Below, piece by piece: positions 22,111 through 34,429 of a DNA stretch of 64,000 bases. A model generated the notes under the pieces. That model ran no database searches. It was not told the DNA's origin and saw only the letters and a list, made by a program, of their open reading frames with translations. The position numbers and the translations under genes were made by a program. The stretch comes from Escallonia rubra (taxonomy: Eukaryota; Streptophyta; Magnoliopsida; Escalloniales; Escalloniaceae). The stretch lies in assembly GCA_033065855.1 (NCBI GenBank), contig JAVXUO010001080.1, positions 124,001 to 188,000 on the forward strand. Direction: 5' to 3'. Numbering within the stretch: position 1 is the first letter of the stretch; each line of letters begins with the position of its first letter.

Positions 22111-24540
22111 TAAGTCCTTATTCAGAAGTATAACGAGTCACAAACAAAGAGCGATTATGAGGTTTATGAGCTAAGTAGTAGATCAGCATCAAGAATATAA
22201 TAGCGCACATGACGCTACACAGTTGTTAGTGCATGTACGAGATCCTTCTTGAATTGGAGTAAGGGTTAGTTGTGAGGAAACACGTTTATTTCCAGTATAG
22301 CATGCAACTTTATCTGCACTGGATGGAACTTCTCTACATAGCCACACTAGTAGGAATTCATATAACGTAACAGAGCTTTACGAATTTTTCTTCAATAAAC
22401 CCGCAGCCGACCAAAGATTTTCCTTGAGTTCATCCATGCCTTGCTACTAGACTGTTTTTGCACCATCGTTGACCTTGCCAAAATTCTATGTTAATCATGT
22501 TTGCTTCGTTTGATGAGAGGCGAGGGTATATCCTCCCCCTTCTAAATCAGTGGAATTTGACGCTATCAAATCGATGCCCCCATGTATAGAAGTTATGACT
22601 AATAAGCTAGGAGGAACAAACACTTTAATCAACTGCTAATTTACTATCTTGAACTCAGCGGGATCAAGTGAACTAAATTAAAAAGTGTAAGGAGAAACTA
22701 TAGATACATTCTTAGACTCCTCCTATGGCATAGTTAGTCAGTTGGAATTAGAGGATGAAAAGAGCCAAAGCGATAGAAGTTTGATTTGTAGATGCCTTGT
22801 CTTCCTCCAGGATACCTTTCCTTGACGTGCTAATTCCATGATCTTGTCTTTTAGGACAAAATAGCTCTCGAGAAGATGGCAAACTAATTAGAGATACTTG
22901 TAGTAATTAGGGTCATATATTAACTCGGCCGGCCTACTCTAGTCACTTTATTTCTAGTAAATCAATTAACTCCATACTGAGTAAATCATCAGCATACCAA
23001 GAACATCTTTATCAAGAAAAGGGTACTCCTTGTCTTGTATTTCTTTCAAAAAGAGTCTCTTCCTTACTTTCTATTGAGGGACACTTCCTTTGTTGGCTTC
23101 CTTCTTCTTGATCTCGATAGAGAGTTTGATTAGCCCATTATTTACAGTCATGAACTCTTTGCCCTCAAATTTTGTTACAGAAGAATGGACCTCTCTGTAT
23201 CTTTTTTTCCTTACTCTTGCGGAAGTCTTGAATTGGTAGACCTTGGTTTCCCTGTGCAACAATTATGAATTCCATGTCATGAGCACTGGTTGTGACATCT
23301 TCAAAGGACTTCGGTCGCGATCCTTGAAGGACGTACTGTAGTCCCCACTACACCCTTTGAATGCACATTTCTATAGCAGAAAAATCGTGATCCTTGCAAT
23401 TGAAACTTAGATTTCTCTATTGGATGATGTAGTCAGTAACTGTCTCATCCTTTTATTGGCGTCAACTTGTAACCTCGATCATACTGAATATGTGATGGGT
23501 GTTACAAAAGCGATTAAGAAACTCTTGCTCTAATTGTCCCAATTATTGATTAAGTTAGGCTAAAGATCGATTTACCATCAAGCGCGTTTCCCTTCAAGGA
23601 TTTGATAATTTTTTGCCAGGATGATTTTTGTAGGTCTTGACACTATTACATGTTTCCATGAAGTTAGGGTTGCCTTCACCGTCTAATGGTTAGAACTTCA
23701 GTCGCTAATAACCGATAGGCATCCTTAGAAGATCAAACTTTTGATCACATGGATTGGCACATGTAAGAGCGGACTTTGTTGGCCTTTCAAGCTTGTCTTT
23801 CATAGTACCCATGATGAACTCTTTCAGCTGGTCAACATAAATATAACCTTCAGGCATAAGTTAGAATATGCTTTTTGATTCTCATTTTTTGTTGGAATCT
23901 TCTTCTTCTGAGAGATCTTTGTTCTTATATTTGTTAGCATGACTTATCTCCACATCTCCCTTATTCTCCAACTCGCTAATAAGTGTGACAATCTGAGCAT
24001 TAGGATCTTGAACAATTCATATGAGTAACTCAAATGTTTTTGCTAGACTTGAGACCTGCTCCTAAAGAGTTTGCACATTTGTCATTATAACGGGCATAAT
24101 GCCTAGAAAAGTAGCACTAAAGCTGATGAATCATAGCGAGATGGTCTTGGACTTTGGGGATTGAGGAGGAGATGTAGGCACCAATTCGCTACTCGAACCA
24201 TCTGCTTAATCAGCTTTGTGCACTGGTTGAACCATAGGGCTCAAGGCAGATTCTTCAAACACATATGAATGCGATAATACTACGTGGAAAACAATACTAA
24301 CGTCAATCTTTGCACCCAACAGAGTTTACCAAGAGTCTTTTTTGACATACTGGTGTTGAGGAGAGAATTTTCCCTGAGCAAGGGTGCCTTTCTCAGACTT
24401 GCTTGAGCTTTGGCTTTTGCTTGGCTACGAGTCTCCACGCCCATGCTTGTAGCCCCCAACGTACTGCGGATGGAAGTTTGTAGGCAACAACTTTATAACA
24501 AGAATATTTGAGGCATTGATCTTATGATCCATTGGGATTG
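22111..24540 (-). pseudogene. Gag remnant of the minus-strand Tat/Ogre-like gypsy
   Basis: Scattered minus-strand reading through many stops matches gag of the same lineage. The clearest part, near 23720-23640, reads PLDGEGNPNFMETCNSVKTY (capsid start). A 63-codon lysine-rich stretch at 23262-23071 fits the nucleocapsid side. The gag start should lie near 24300-24540. Heavily decayed. Confidence 0.6.
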
Positions 24541-25025
24541 CAGAGTTGCAAACTGCATTGTTAAACAGAAGAGATGAGAGGCAAAGAACGTCTCAGTGGG
24601 CATATGCCAGAAATTTTTTCACACAAATTTTTGAGTCTAAAAATGTCAATGGGAAAACTATTGACAATACTGAATTTCTATTGATTTGAATGGCGAGTAC
24701 GTACAATCCTTTACATAAATCTTTACACAAAGGAAAAGCCCTCTGTCTTCTCTTTGTTGACTAACATTTGACGAATCTCAATTGAACTCGTGGCAAACAC
24801 TTGATGAATTTCAGCAAAGATCAAGTTAGAATAATTTTTCAACTTGAATGATGTATTCTCTAACTTGAAGATTTTGTGTCTTCAATTTGGCAGGGCCCTG
24901 GCGTAAGAGAATAAACTTCTTTCTGGCTTAAGGGATAAACTTCCATCCACCCCTTGGGGCCATCTCAAATATGTAGTGGTAGATGAGAGCATTCCTATAA
25001 AACTTTTTGATGAGTATGTCTTAAT

Positions 25026-25057
<32 letters not shown>

Positions 25058-25210
25058 CCATGTTTGTGGCACAGTCTTGTTCGCTAATAACTCCAAAATA
25101 AATTGAACCTTTTGCTTGGCCAAACCACCTTATCACAATAAGTGACACAATTTTGGTTGGCTTAGCCACATGATTTTGAGAAACTCTAAGATAACGTGAC
25201 AATTCACTCA
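24541..25210. other. Possible leader/LTR part of the minus-strand gypsy; (GT)n(AT)n tract
   Basis: The stretch lies upstream of the minus-strand gag and may be leader or LTR, but no ends or repeat partner were found. A (GT)n run followed by (AT)n is at 25026-25058. A minus open frame across 24882-25673 runs through microsatellite and inverted-arm sequence and is not a gene. Confidence 0.35.
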
Positions 25211-26680
25211 TGGCTAATGCTAAATATGTGCCCAAAAGTATCACTCGATACAGCTTAAGTACCCAAAATTTCAAAAGTACCAAATCAGTAGCTAAACATT
25301 TATTTTTTAACCAAGTAATTCTTGTCACTAAAGGAAGATGGAAGCTGTTAAAAAGTCCAGGGGTAGGAATGTCATTATGAAAAAATATTTTATTGGCATA
25401 TCTCTCTCGTTTTCTCTCTAAGTTGGAGCACCTCTCTCTTCGCTCCCCCCCCCCCCTCCACACACACACACACACACACACACCCCACACACAGTTACAT
25501 ACATAGTTACACACGTAGAGAACCCACACACCCCTAACACATAGAGAACTCATACAGACCCACACACAAATTACACCACCTCCACTGCCACCAGCCCATC
25601 CTGTCACCCCGGCGGGAAAGAGCTTGAGAAACTTTTGGTTCTGAAACTGAATAAAAATTTGCCCAATTGTCATTGGATGATGATATTGTCTGACAGCTTG
25701 TTGCAGTTTTTTGTGTTTGTGGTGTGGAAGTTAGAGGAACTTCGGGAACAACATCACAATCTATTAGTGAAGTTTTCGTTCTAGGTTTGGTTAGATTCCC
25801 GTTGGGGGATGCAAAGCTACTAGAAAATGAAGTTCTCTGCCCCACCTCCCTCGCCCCCTATGTGCTACATCAACCCCACCAGACTCCTCCTCCTCTGCCG
25901 TCTCCTAACTCACTTCTCCTCTTTCCACCGTTCGCCCCACCCTGACCCGCCGCCACCCCCACCCTTTCTCCATGTCAATCCAACACTCAGCTGATGCAGG
26001 CCTTCTCGTTTGACGACATTGATGTAAAGTTCTCTCAAGAATCTGACCTCATGAGGATGAGGAGTATGACGAGGATGAATACGGGTTGTTAGAATGGGAT
26101 TCGGGTCTTGGGTCGGGCTGCAAGTCGTTGGGGGGTGTCTGTGGGATATTTTACCAAGTCTGTCGCTGTTGGTGCCTTTATTGGCTACCAAGGTGTGTAA
26201 GAGCTGGAGGGAAACGATGAGGAAGCTGTATGCGAGGCTGAGATTTCTTGAGGTGGATAATAGGGGGTTTTGTTAGTGTGCGTCGGATAAGGTGGGAGGT
26301 TGATGAGATTTAGAGAAAGAGCAGAGATTGTTCTTACGCGCGCACCCGCACGTGTGGGTGTGCGCGGGCATGCGGGTATGTGTGTGTTTGAGCGAAAGAG
26401 AGAGAGAGAAAGATAGAGATTTCCTTTTGCTTTCTAGTCATTAAATTAATATATAGAGCAAACTGCATAGTGGTGATTAGAACCACGTGTCATTTACATG
26501 TATTTTTCTATCATTGACATACTTGCCCTTGCTAAAATATAAGAGTCGTACATGTCCGTTAGTGATAGGACTTATTTGGTTCAAAAATAATGTTTTGCTA
26601 CTGATGTGCTACTTTTGAAACGTTGGATACTTAAGCTGTACCGAGGTGATACTTTAGGGCACAGATTTAGCATTAGCCCA
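25211..26680. mobile_element. 1.5-kb element with long inverted arms (MULE/foldback-like)
   Basis: The left arm (25211-about 25330) and right arm (about 26550-26680) are inverted copies. From the outside in, both read GGCTAATGCTAAAT, GTGCCC, AAAGTATCAC, TACAGCTTAAGTA, TTTCAAAAGTA and CATCAGTAGC or close variants, about 80% identical over about 120 bp. Inside are C-run and (CA)n tracts (25445-25493) and a GC-richer core (25560-26280) without a recognisable domain. No transposase is present and no convincing target duplication was found (the flanks TTCACTCAT and TTTACTTAA are only weakly alike). Confidence 0.75.
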
Positions 26681-27499
26681 TTTACTTAATTGTCCATTAA
26701 TCTTTGGTCATATGACACGTGACGAAGTTTTATTCAACCATGTGGCAATACTAGAAAGAACATGTGTCTACCCTCTATTTGTCACTATATACTTTATTTT
26801 AGAAGAAATAAATAACACGTGTAAAATGGAGAATTGACATAAATTTTATCGTTCTATAACGCCAATCTCCAAGGAGTTTGTGATGGGTGTCGTGCAAGAT
26901 AAGGATTGTACACTTAAGGTGTAAGTAAGGTGTACCATTCTCCTGTCCATTCTCGTCCACCTTAGTTTCACTTTTGGAGTGGTGCAAGATAAGGATGATG
27001 GTAAATAATACAGTCTATCTTCAAGAAGCTCGTGCTTAACTCGAACTCTACTGGGGAGTGTTTTAAAAGCAGGGTTAGGTTCTTATTTTCACACTAACAA
27101 CTTTTCCATCGTCAAGGAGAGCATTCACTGCCAACTTTTCCATCCCATCAAAGAGAATTCTAAGCCCTGGTTCACAATCACCATGGCCGAAAGTGGTAAC
27201 TCAGGGTTTACATAATTATTCTTTCTATTTACTTTTAGATTAATTGTGCTTAATATGTATGTCTATAAATAAGCTTACACTTACCACCTCATGGAGTCCC
27301 CAAGGGTTTACTAGTCTTAATTGTTACAGCAAACTATTTGCTACTACAACCATTGCAGCTTTTGCGAATATTTCTGAAAAAGCATCCCTATATTATTAAG
27401 AAGCCCTAAGAGATGTTTAAGTCACAAGAAAGCTAGGGATGCAAGGCATCTCCACTTAAATATTATGACTATATGGGTTTGAGAGCCCCCCCCCCCCCC
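26681..27499. other. Intergenic stretch, no gene seen
   Basis: AT-rich sequence on both strands without a coding signal or repeat that I recognise. Confidence 0.5.
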
Positions 27500-28104
27500 A
27501 CAATTAAGGAAATTGGCACCCTAAACGGATTTGTTATGACAGAAACACCCTTACCATATTTTAACTAAACGCTATTCTTCAAACTCCCGCTCTCTCCCCT
27601 CTTTCACTTCCATCTCGTCGACCACCCCACCTCGCCACCCACCTCCACTGCCGACCACCCACCACCACACACACACTGCTCTCTTACACATAGACCTTCC
27701 CCTGCATGTATACACAAACACACCCAAAACACACATAGACGGTGAACACATGCACACACACACGCACACGAGCCCACACACGCACACGCACACAAACATG
27801 CACAACACGCATGCGCGTGCACACACACACACAAAAACATATACCCACCCATATTCACCCACCACAACAGTCCCCCCACCCCCCGCCTCTTCCCCAAGCA
27901 TAAACACACGCCCACACACTGCTCTCACACATAAAAACACACCCACTGCACTCACACAAGCGCACACATTGTGAGCACGTACCTGCCCACACAAACACAC
28001 ACGCACCCATGCACTGAATACATACTGAAAACACACAAGATACATACTGAAAGCACACAAACAACAACAAAAGGCACACCTACACTAAAAAAACAATTAC
28101 ATGT
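27500..28104. repeat. C-run and (CA)n-rich block left of the retrotransposon
   Basis: A C13 run (27486-27499) is followed by a unique stretch and then dense CA/CACG repeats from about 27660 to 28085. Long open frames on the minus strand (Val/Cys/Gly-rich) are repeat artefacts. The block continues on the other side of the retrotransposon at 37522, so it was one block split by the insertion. Confidence 0.85.
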
Positions 28105-30802
28105 TGTTCCCAACCTATTCCGGTCGCACCCAAAGGCCCATTGGGGTCCCATTTTGGATGACACATCCGCACAAGCAACAGTCAATATTCAACGCTCACA
28201 ACCGATCAGAGCATGCACGCTCAAGTCACGTGCACTTCTCACTTTTGTTATGTGACATCGTCACTAAGAAACTCATTCTTGTGCGACGCCGCATCACGCT
28301 TCAACCGTCGCACTTCGCCCGTCGCCTGTTGGGGCGCCATGGCACTTACCCAAGGAGGTTGGCCTTGACCTCCCCCTTGGGTCAGCCTCGTCCTCCCCTT
28401 GAGGTTGGCCTTGGCTTCCCCCAAGGTTGGCCTTTTGCCTCCATCCTTAGCACCTTCACTACTCTTCAAGGGACCATGCATCGTCCGCAACCCTCATCGC
28501 CCGGACATCAACTCTGAGACCCCCGACGCCCGTCGTCCAGACGTCATCTCCGCGACCCCCGTCGCCCATCGTCCGGACGTCAACTCTGTGACCCCCGTCG
28601 CCCGTCGTCCGGACGCCATCGCCGTGACCCCCGTCGTCCCGACGTCATCTCCGCGACCCTCGGTCGCCTGTCGTCCGGATGTCAACTCCGCTACCACGTC
28701 GCCTCGACATCACTCTGCAACCCCATCGCCCGGACGTCACTCCACGACCCCGTCGTTCGGACTTCACTCCGTGACCACGTCGTCGGGACGTCACTCCGCC
28801 ACCACGTCGCCCGGACGTCCCTCCGCGACCACAATGCCCGGACGTCATCTCCGCGACCCCCGTGGCCCGTCGTCTGGACCTCACCCATTCCCACGTGCCA
28901 ACTTCGCGACGCTCGTCGTCCGTGGCCTGGACGTCGTCTCCACGACCCCCGTCGCCGGTGTCTGGGCGTCGCACTCTAACACTCTGCTGCGTCGCTGATA
29001 TAGCCATGCCCCCAGGCTCTCTATCACACTATCGTGCCCACAGCACCATACACACTCCGTCGCGCCCATGCGCCGCACCATTAACACAGATGTGCCCCCG
29101 ACACCTTACTCACTTCATCGCACCCACGCGCCACAATCATGTTACATGCCCCCCGGGCACCACACTCATTCACCACACCATGCACACCTGTCCTTGGTCG
29201 TGGAACATGCTCTGACCCACTCCCTGGAGTGCGCAGTACCTGCGGGGATAAACGACTCCTCCGGGACACTATCTCTGCCAGGGAGCTTTTCAACTCCCCT
29301 TCCTCCAGGTAGACGGCTCCTCCGGGATGCTACGTCGGCCAGTTGGGTAGAAGGCTCCTCTAGGATGCTACCTTGACCCGCTCCGAGTGCTCTGGCACAA
29401 GGACTCACCCGTGGGGACAGGCGACTCCTCCGGGACACTATCTCCGCCAGGGAGCTCTTCAACTCCCCTTCCGCCAGGTAGACGGCTCCTCCGGGATGCT
29501 ACCTCGGCTAGTCGGGTAGACGGATCCTCCGCGATACTACCTTGACGTGCTCTGAGTGCTCCGGCACAAGGACTCACCCGCGGGGATAGGTGACTCCTCC
29601 GAGACACTATCTCCGCCAGGGAGCTCTTCAACTCCTCTTCCGCCAGGTAGACGGCTCCTCCAGGATACTAGCTCGGCCAGTCAGGTAGACGGCTCCTCCG
29701 GGATGCTACCTTGACGCGCTCCGAGTGCTCCGACATAAGGACTCACCCGCGGGAAAAACGTGACTCCTCCGGGACACTATCTCCGCCATGAAGCTCTTCA
29801 ACTCCCCTTCCGCCAGGCAGACGGCTCCTCCGGGATGCTACCTCGGCCAGTCGGGTAGACGGCTCCTCCGGGATGCTACCTTGACGCGCTCCGAGTGCTC
29901 CGGCACAAGGACTCACCCGCGGGGATAGGCGACTCCTCCGGGACATTATCTCTGCCAGGGAGCTCCAGGTGCTCCGGCACTAAGACTCCCCTTCTGCCTG
30001 GTACATGGCTCCTCCGGGATGCTACCTCGGCCCGCGGAATAAGCGACTCCTCCAGGACACTATCTCCGCCAGGGTGCCTACGTGACTGGCCTACGTGCGC
30101 CGGCACTAGGGGCTTGCGTCGGTACCCCTAGGGACTATGACGCCCAGGTCACTCCGAGACGGGAGCAGGTCTTCAGAGGGCATTGCGCCTAGTTTGCCTA
30201 GCAGTTGGGCGTCGGGTCTTCCCCACCGCTGCCAGGCCTGTGGGACTCTACAAGGGCTTGGATTGGAGGCTAGATCAAGGGATTCTCTGGCCACACAGAA
30301 ATTATGGGGGCCAGTCTTTCCAGACAGACAGAGTGACGATGTACAGGGCAGGCCGGGTGAATATGCGATCTGACAGTCCGTGGAGCACCGGCACCCATGG
30401 ACCCCTCGGTGACGTGTCACTCCCGGGGAGCGCCTCGTGTCGGTTGAAGACATCATCATCTCAACCTCTATAAATAGGGGTCTTGAGAATTCATTCGGGA
30501 TGGAACATTGACGGTTGGGACATTTTCAGAACATTTTCACTTTCTCACTCTAGAATCCTAGAGAGAGAAACATACATGACCTTGACTCTGGACCTAAGCA
30601 TCGTACTGTGACTGTTGTCGTATATTCATCCTGCGCCATCACTCTCGCAGCACTGCCACCCTCAGGCCTATCTGGGAAGCCCTTGGTCTTTACCCTTGTT
30701 CCACCCTTGCTGTGTCCTACATCAACACACTTGGCTTCTGACTCGGACTACATTCCTTGTGGCACCTCCACGTTAACTGCGAACCCACTTTCCTTGGCAT
30801 CA
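28105..30802 (+). repeat. 5' LTR of the gag-only retrotransposon, 2698 bp
   Basis: U3 contains three tandem arrays: about 30-bp TTGGCCTTCCCC-type units (28355-28445), 36/27-bp units of the GACCCCCGTCGCCCGTCGTC type (28500-28950), and about 170-200-bp units carrying GACGGCTCCTCCGGGATGCT and GACTCCTCCGGGACACTATC (29240-30115). A TATA box TATAAATA lies at 30469-30476, placing the transcript start roughly 30 bp further on. The 3' end is GGCATCA. Confidence 0.9.
30469..30476 (+). promoter_or_regulatory. TATA box of the 5' LTR
   Basis: TATAAATA within CTCTATAAATAGGGG is conserved at the matching place in the 3' LTR (37190-37197), about 330 bp before the LTR end. Confidence 0.75.
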
Positions 30803-30805
30803 TTT

Positions 30806-30823
30806 TGGTGACTCCACTGGTGA
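30806..30823 (+). other. Primer-binding-like site
   Basis: TGGTGACTCCACTGGTGA starts three bases after the 5' LTR and resembles the TGGCGACTCCGCTGGGGA-type primer site of Tat/Ogre retrotransposons. Which tRNA it pairs with would need comparison with tRNA 3' ends. Confidence 0.6.
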
Positions 30824-30873
30824 GGTGAGCATCGCAGTGCAGTTCGTTCCTTGCCTGACATACCCAAGCAACC

Positions 30874-32617
30874 ATGCCTCAGCAACGCAGGGCTACCGAC
30901 CAAAGTCTTAACCCAGCCATCCAAGAGGAGCATCACCTCGAGAATCAAAAAGAGACTAGCCACAAGCAACTCCAGTCTCTCCCCAGGATGGATGCACCCA
31001 ATGTAGTTACGATCGTCAATGCCACAATCCAACACATTGCTCCTACCATCACCGAGCTCCAAGACTCTCAATCTTCTCTCACGACTGTCATCTTAGAAAT
31101 GCAAAAATCAATCCAAGTCTTGACTTCACAATCGCCGACTTCTCGAAGCGTCAGAGCTCCACACCCTGTGACTGCTACTCACCCGGTGTCACCCCAAGCT
31201 TTGGGGTTGGCCTCTCCTGTTCAGATACAGCCTTCAGAGCCTGGGCTAGTGCTGGACACTGCTCGGGTCCCCGTGTCGCGACCATCACTGCCTTGGTCTC
31301 CCAGGCCTTCGACAGTAGGACTCGCAGCACCTCAGCCCCCGGCGCCACGCCTTACCCTTGCTCGAAGCACTTCGGAGACTCACGAATCAATTGAGATAGA
31401 GCCTAATCCAAACATAACCAGCCGAAACCTAAACACAAGTCATTCCCCCGGCTTACTCCAATCGACCTTTCCTGACGACCGGCCTCCAGCAGCCGACACT
31501 ACCCATATGCAAACCATGCCCCAACAAGTTGCTCCCCACCACCAACCCCTCTCTACCATCGTCATCCCCTCGATGCCTCAGGTTGCACCATCTGGGGGAT
31601 CTGGTGCCCGGATCATCCCGACAGGGCACAAACCCTCACATGCGTCGTACGTCACCAAGCATGACTTTGATGCCCTCATTCACCGTCTCAAGCAGTCATC
31701 CTTACCTCACTCCCACTCTAAGCTATCAGTCCATGCTCCCTACTCTAGCAGACTCGCTACCAAGCCCTACCCTGTCAAGTACCATCCTTCACCTTGTTCA
31801 ACGGCAAAGAAGGCAACACCCGCGAGCACTTCACCCGTTTTGCTATCTCCCTGGAGCATTACGGGGATAACGACACTTTGAAGCTTCAGGAATTTCACAA
31901 GTCCCTGACTGGTCTCGCCTACTCTTGGTATCATCAGATTCCCGACAGTACTATCCACTCCTGGTCTGACATGGTCCAGCTCTTCCTTGACAAGTTTCAG
32001 TATGAGACAGAACGTGTGACCATCATTGACATTGTCGGGATCCGCCAGAATCCCGGGGAAGACCTCAACACCTATGTTACACGATTTCATCAAAATTGCT
32101 TGGAGTGCATTGACTTCAGCAAGGATAAAACCCTTGTACCCATTTGCATCAAGAACATGAAAGACACCTACATGGTCTTCCTTGAAAACCTCCAGCTTCG
32201 GTCCTGGGGACATCTCAAAGAAGCTGCGCGACGCACATATGACTCGGTCGGTCCGTCAAAGACCCCGAAGCCCCAAACTCAACTTGCCCTGGCCACAACG
32301 GTGGAAGCAGCTAGTAACGACGACAACAACCGAAAGCGTTAGTCCCAAGGAAGGGATGGGCGCCCTAACAAGAAAGGCAGCCGATGCCTGCCCCGGAATA
32401 CCCGTGTGACTTGTAGACTGTTAGACCTCTCCTCGAGACTTGGATCGACAACAATACCATAACCCTGTCCAATGCCGACACTGAACCTACCCCGAAAGAC
32501 TTAGCCCATCCCAACTACTGCCCCTATCATCGGAAGGTCGGTCACGGACTCAAGTTGTGCAGGGGCCTCAAGTTCGCCTTCGCTGACAAGATTGCATCTG
32601 GCGAGCTCAAACTCTAA
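30874..32617 (+). pseudogene. Gag-like protein of the retrotransposon (frameshifted)
   Basis: The ATG at 30874 opens a 335-residue frame: a coiled, Gln-rich N-terminus (MPQQRRATDQSLNPAIQ), then a long Pro/Ser/Thr-rich linker. The capsid domain lies in another frame from about 31785 to 32342 (TLFNGKEGNTREHFTRFAIS, LTGLAYSWYHQIPDS, SWSDMVQLFLDKF, IVGIRQNPGEDLNTYVTRFH), so one frameshift near 31785 separates the parts. After a stop at 32340-32342 a third stretch (about 32505-32617) reads HPNYCPYHRKVGHGLKLC and ends GELKL-stop. Its Cys-x2-His-x4-His-x4-Cys pattern resembles the zinc-binding segment at the gag end of Tat elements. It would package element RNA; as it stands it cannot give full-length Gag. 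Confidence 0.85.
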
Positions 32618-34429
32618 GTACGGGACATGTGACCCACACGACCAAGCCTTGGCATGCCTTAGTGCATTTTTCACACTTGTAATTTTTTCGTTCATTTTTT
32701 GAAGTTTCCATGTACGTCATACCCATGTATCAAGGCATGTTGCCTATCCTTCATAATCAATGAAGTTATATTTTCCACAGTTCGAAAATTTTTCAAGCTA
32801 CATCGCTCTTGCACAAGTCTATTGACACCACCCTTGATGCCATCACTCACTCTCTTGGAGGCTTCACCCCTTCCCAACCCCTTCAGCCTCACATCCCATA
32901 ATGATTTGGTACGTGGTGCGTGGGGTGGCTCGAGCCACGCTACTAAGCCTTGACTCTGTCAGTAGACACTCCCCCAGGTCTCGCGACCGTCTCTACCATG
33001 TTCGCATGCAACATGCCTCACCAACATTTCCATACCTTTGTCACTCCGTTGGTCATCGATGCCAGCCCATCACCCTGAGTCCCCCATCCAGCTCATCTCA
33101 ACCTCTCGTGGTTGTGGTCGCATGACCACCATTTACCAACAAAAAAAAAATTCTTGACACTTAGAAACAAACAATTCTTCATTTTTCACAGCCGGGTCAC
33201 CACCCTCAACGGCCTCCTTAAGCATCCTTGCCCAAGCTCAAAAAAAAAATCAACACTTAGAAAAATTTTCCAGTTTTTCATCTTCCCCACATACTCCCCA
33301 CATTCATGCTCTCATCACTCTCCCTCTCACATTTTCCTCTCCTCCCTCACCATCCAACACCCTATCACCCTTTCCCTACTTCATACACAACTTCTTTCTC
33401 TTTCTTATGAAAATTTTTCATACTTCTCCCATCTAACTCCTCTCTTTCTCTTTTTGTACATAGTGAAAATTCTCATTGGGGCTCCCTTCTTGGGGCTGGG
33501 AAAAAATTTTCAAAATTCAAATTGAAATTCAAAAAGAAAACCCAAGTGGGGCAGCCCGCCCACGTGAGCTCGACCCGGACCGACCCGCGCGCCCTATTCC
33601 CCTCACATTACGCGCAACCCATTAACCCGAACCCGACCCGCGTCCCTCCCCTAACCCTAATTTTCCATATCATTCTCCTTCTCTTTCTCTTTCTTGCGCA
33701 GCCGCCGCCCTCCTCTTCTCCTTGCGGCGCCGCACCTTGGCCTCGGCCGACAACCCCCCTCACCGACGATGACCCCCCCACCCACCTCCCTCATCTCTCA
33801 TCCCCCTTCCCCCTCCCTCTCTTCCCTTCCCCCCGCCTCTCGCCCACTCGCGGCAGGCCGCCGCCGCCGCCCTCCCCTTCCTCTTTTCCTTCTTTCTCCT
33901 CCCTCGGCCTCAGCCTCCCACTCCCCCTCCCCCTTGGCCTCGACCGTCCCCCACCCTCTTTCTTCCATCCCTCTCCCTCCGTCCCTCATCCCGCCCCTCG
34001 GCCTCACGCCGCCAAGTAGCCCCTCACTTCCTCTTCCTCTCTCTCCCCTCCTCTTCCTCCACCCACCCCCGCCCCTCTTGGCCTCGGCCACCCTTCCCCC
34101 TCGGCCTCGGCCCACCTCCACCTTCCCCTTTCTTTCCCTTCCACTCTTCCCTCCTCCCACTTCCTCCCATCATCCCCCTCCTTTCACATTCAACCACCAT
34201 CAAGGCCAACTCCACCAAGTCCGACGCCGACCCTCCACACCTTCAACCACTCAATTGGCCTCTCATGTCCGCCGCCATTCCCATCACACCCAAGTCCGCC
34301 ACCAAACTTCGGCCCGCCCACATTCACCTAATGACCGAACACTGACAACTAAGGCCAAGCACTTCAAAAAAAAATTTGCAACATCGACCGCCTTCCATTG
34401 CTCGTGCCCGTTGCCATGCCTCGGCACCG
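32618..34429 (+). other. Non-coding interior of the gag-only element
   Basis: No pol domain is found here. 33280-33480 is T/C-rich, and 33650-34320 is extremely pyrimidine-rich on the plus strand (CCCCTTCCCCCTCC-type). The long Pro/Ser open frames (for example 33694-34524) and their Arg/Gly-rich antisense partners are composition artefacts. Confidence 0.7.

Noticed and set aside
24882-25673. 263-residue minus-strand open frame
   Set aside because: It runs through (GT)n, an inverted-repeat arm and (CA)n; no domain and no gene structure.
27572-28060. 162-residue Cys/Val-rich minus-strand open frame
   Set aside because: A translation of the (CA)n-rich block.
28399-28998. 199-residue open frame and several antisense frames in the 5' LTR
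   Set aside because: They are created by the 36/27-bp tandem array, whose period is a multiple of three; content is repetitive and follows the repeat, not a protein family.
28500-30115. CRISPR-like look of regular short repeats
   Set aside because: Units are contiguous tandem repeats without unique spacers, in a plant LTR.
30137-30473. Overlapping open frames in the LTR promoter region
   Set aside because: Both strands and several frames are open at similar length; the region is U3/R with a TATA box and the same frames are disrupted in the other LTR.
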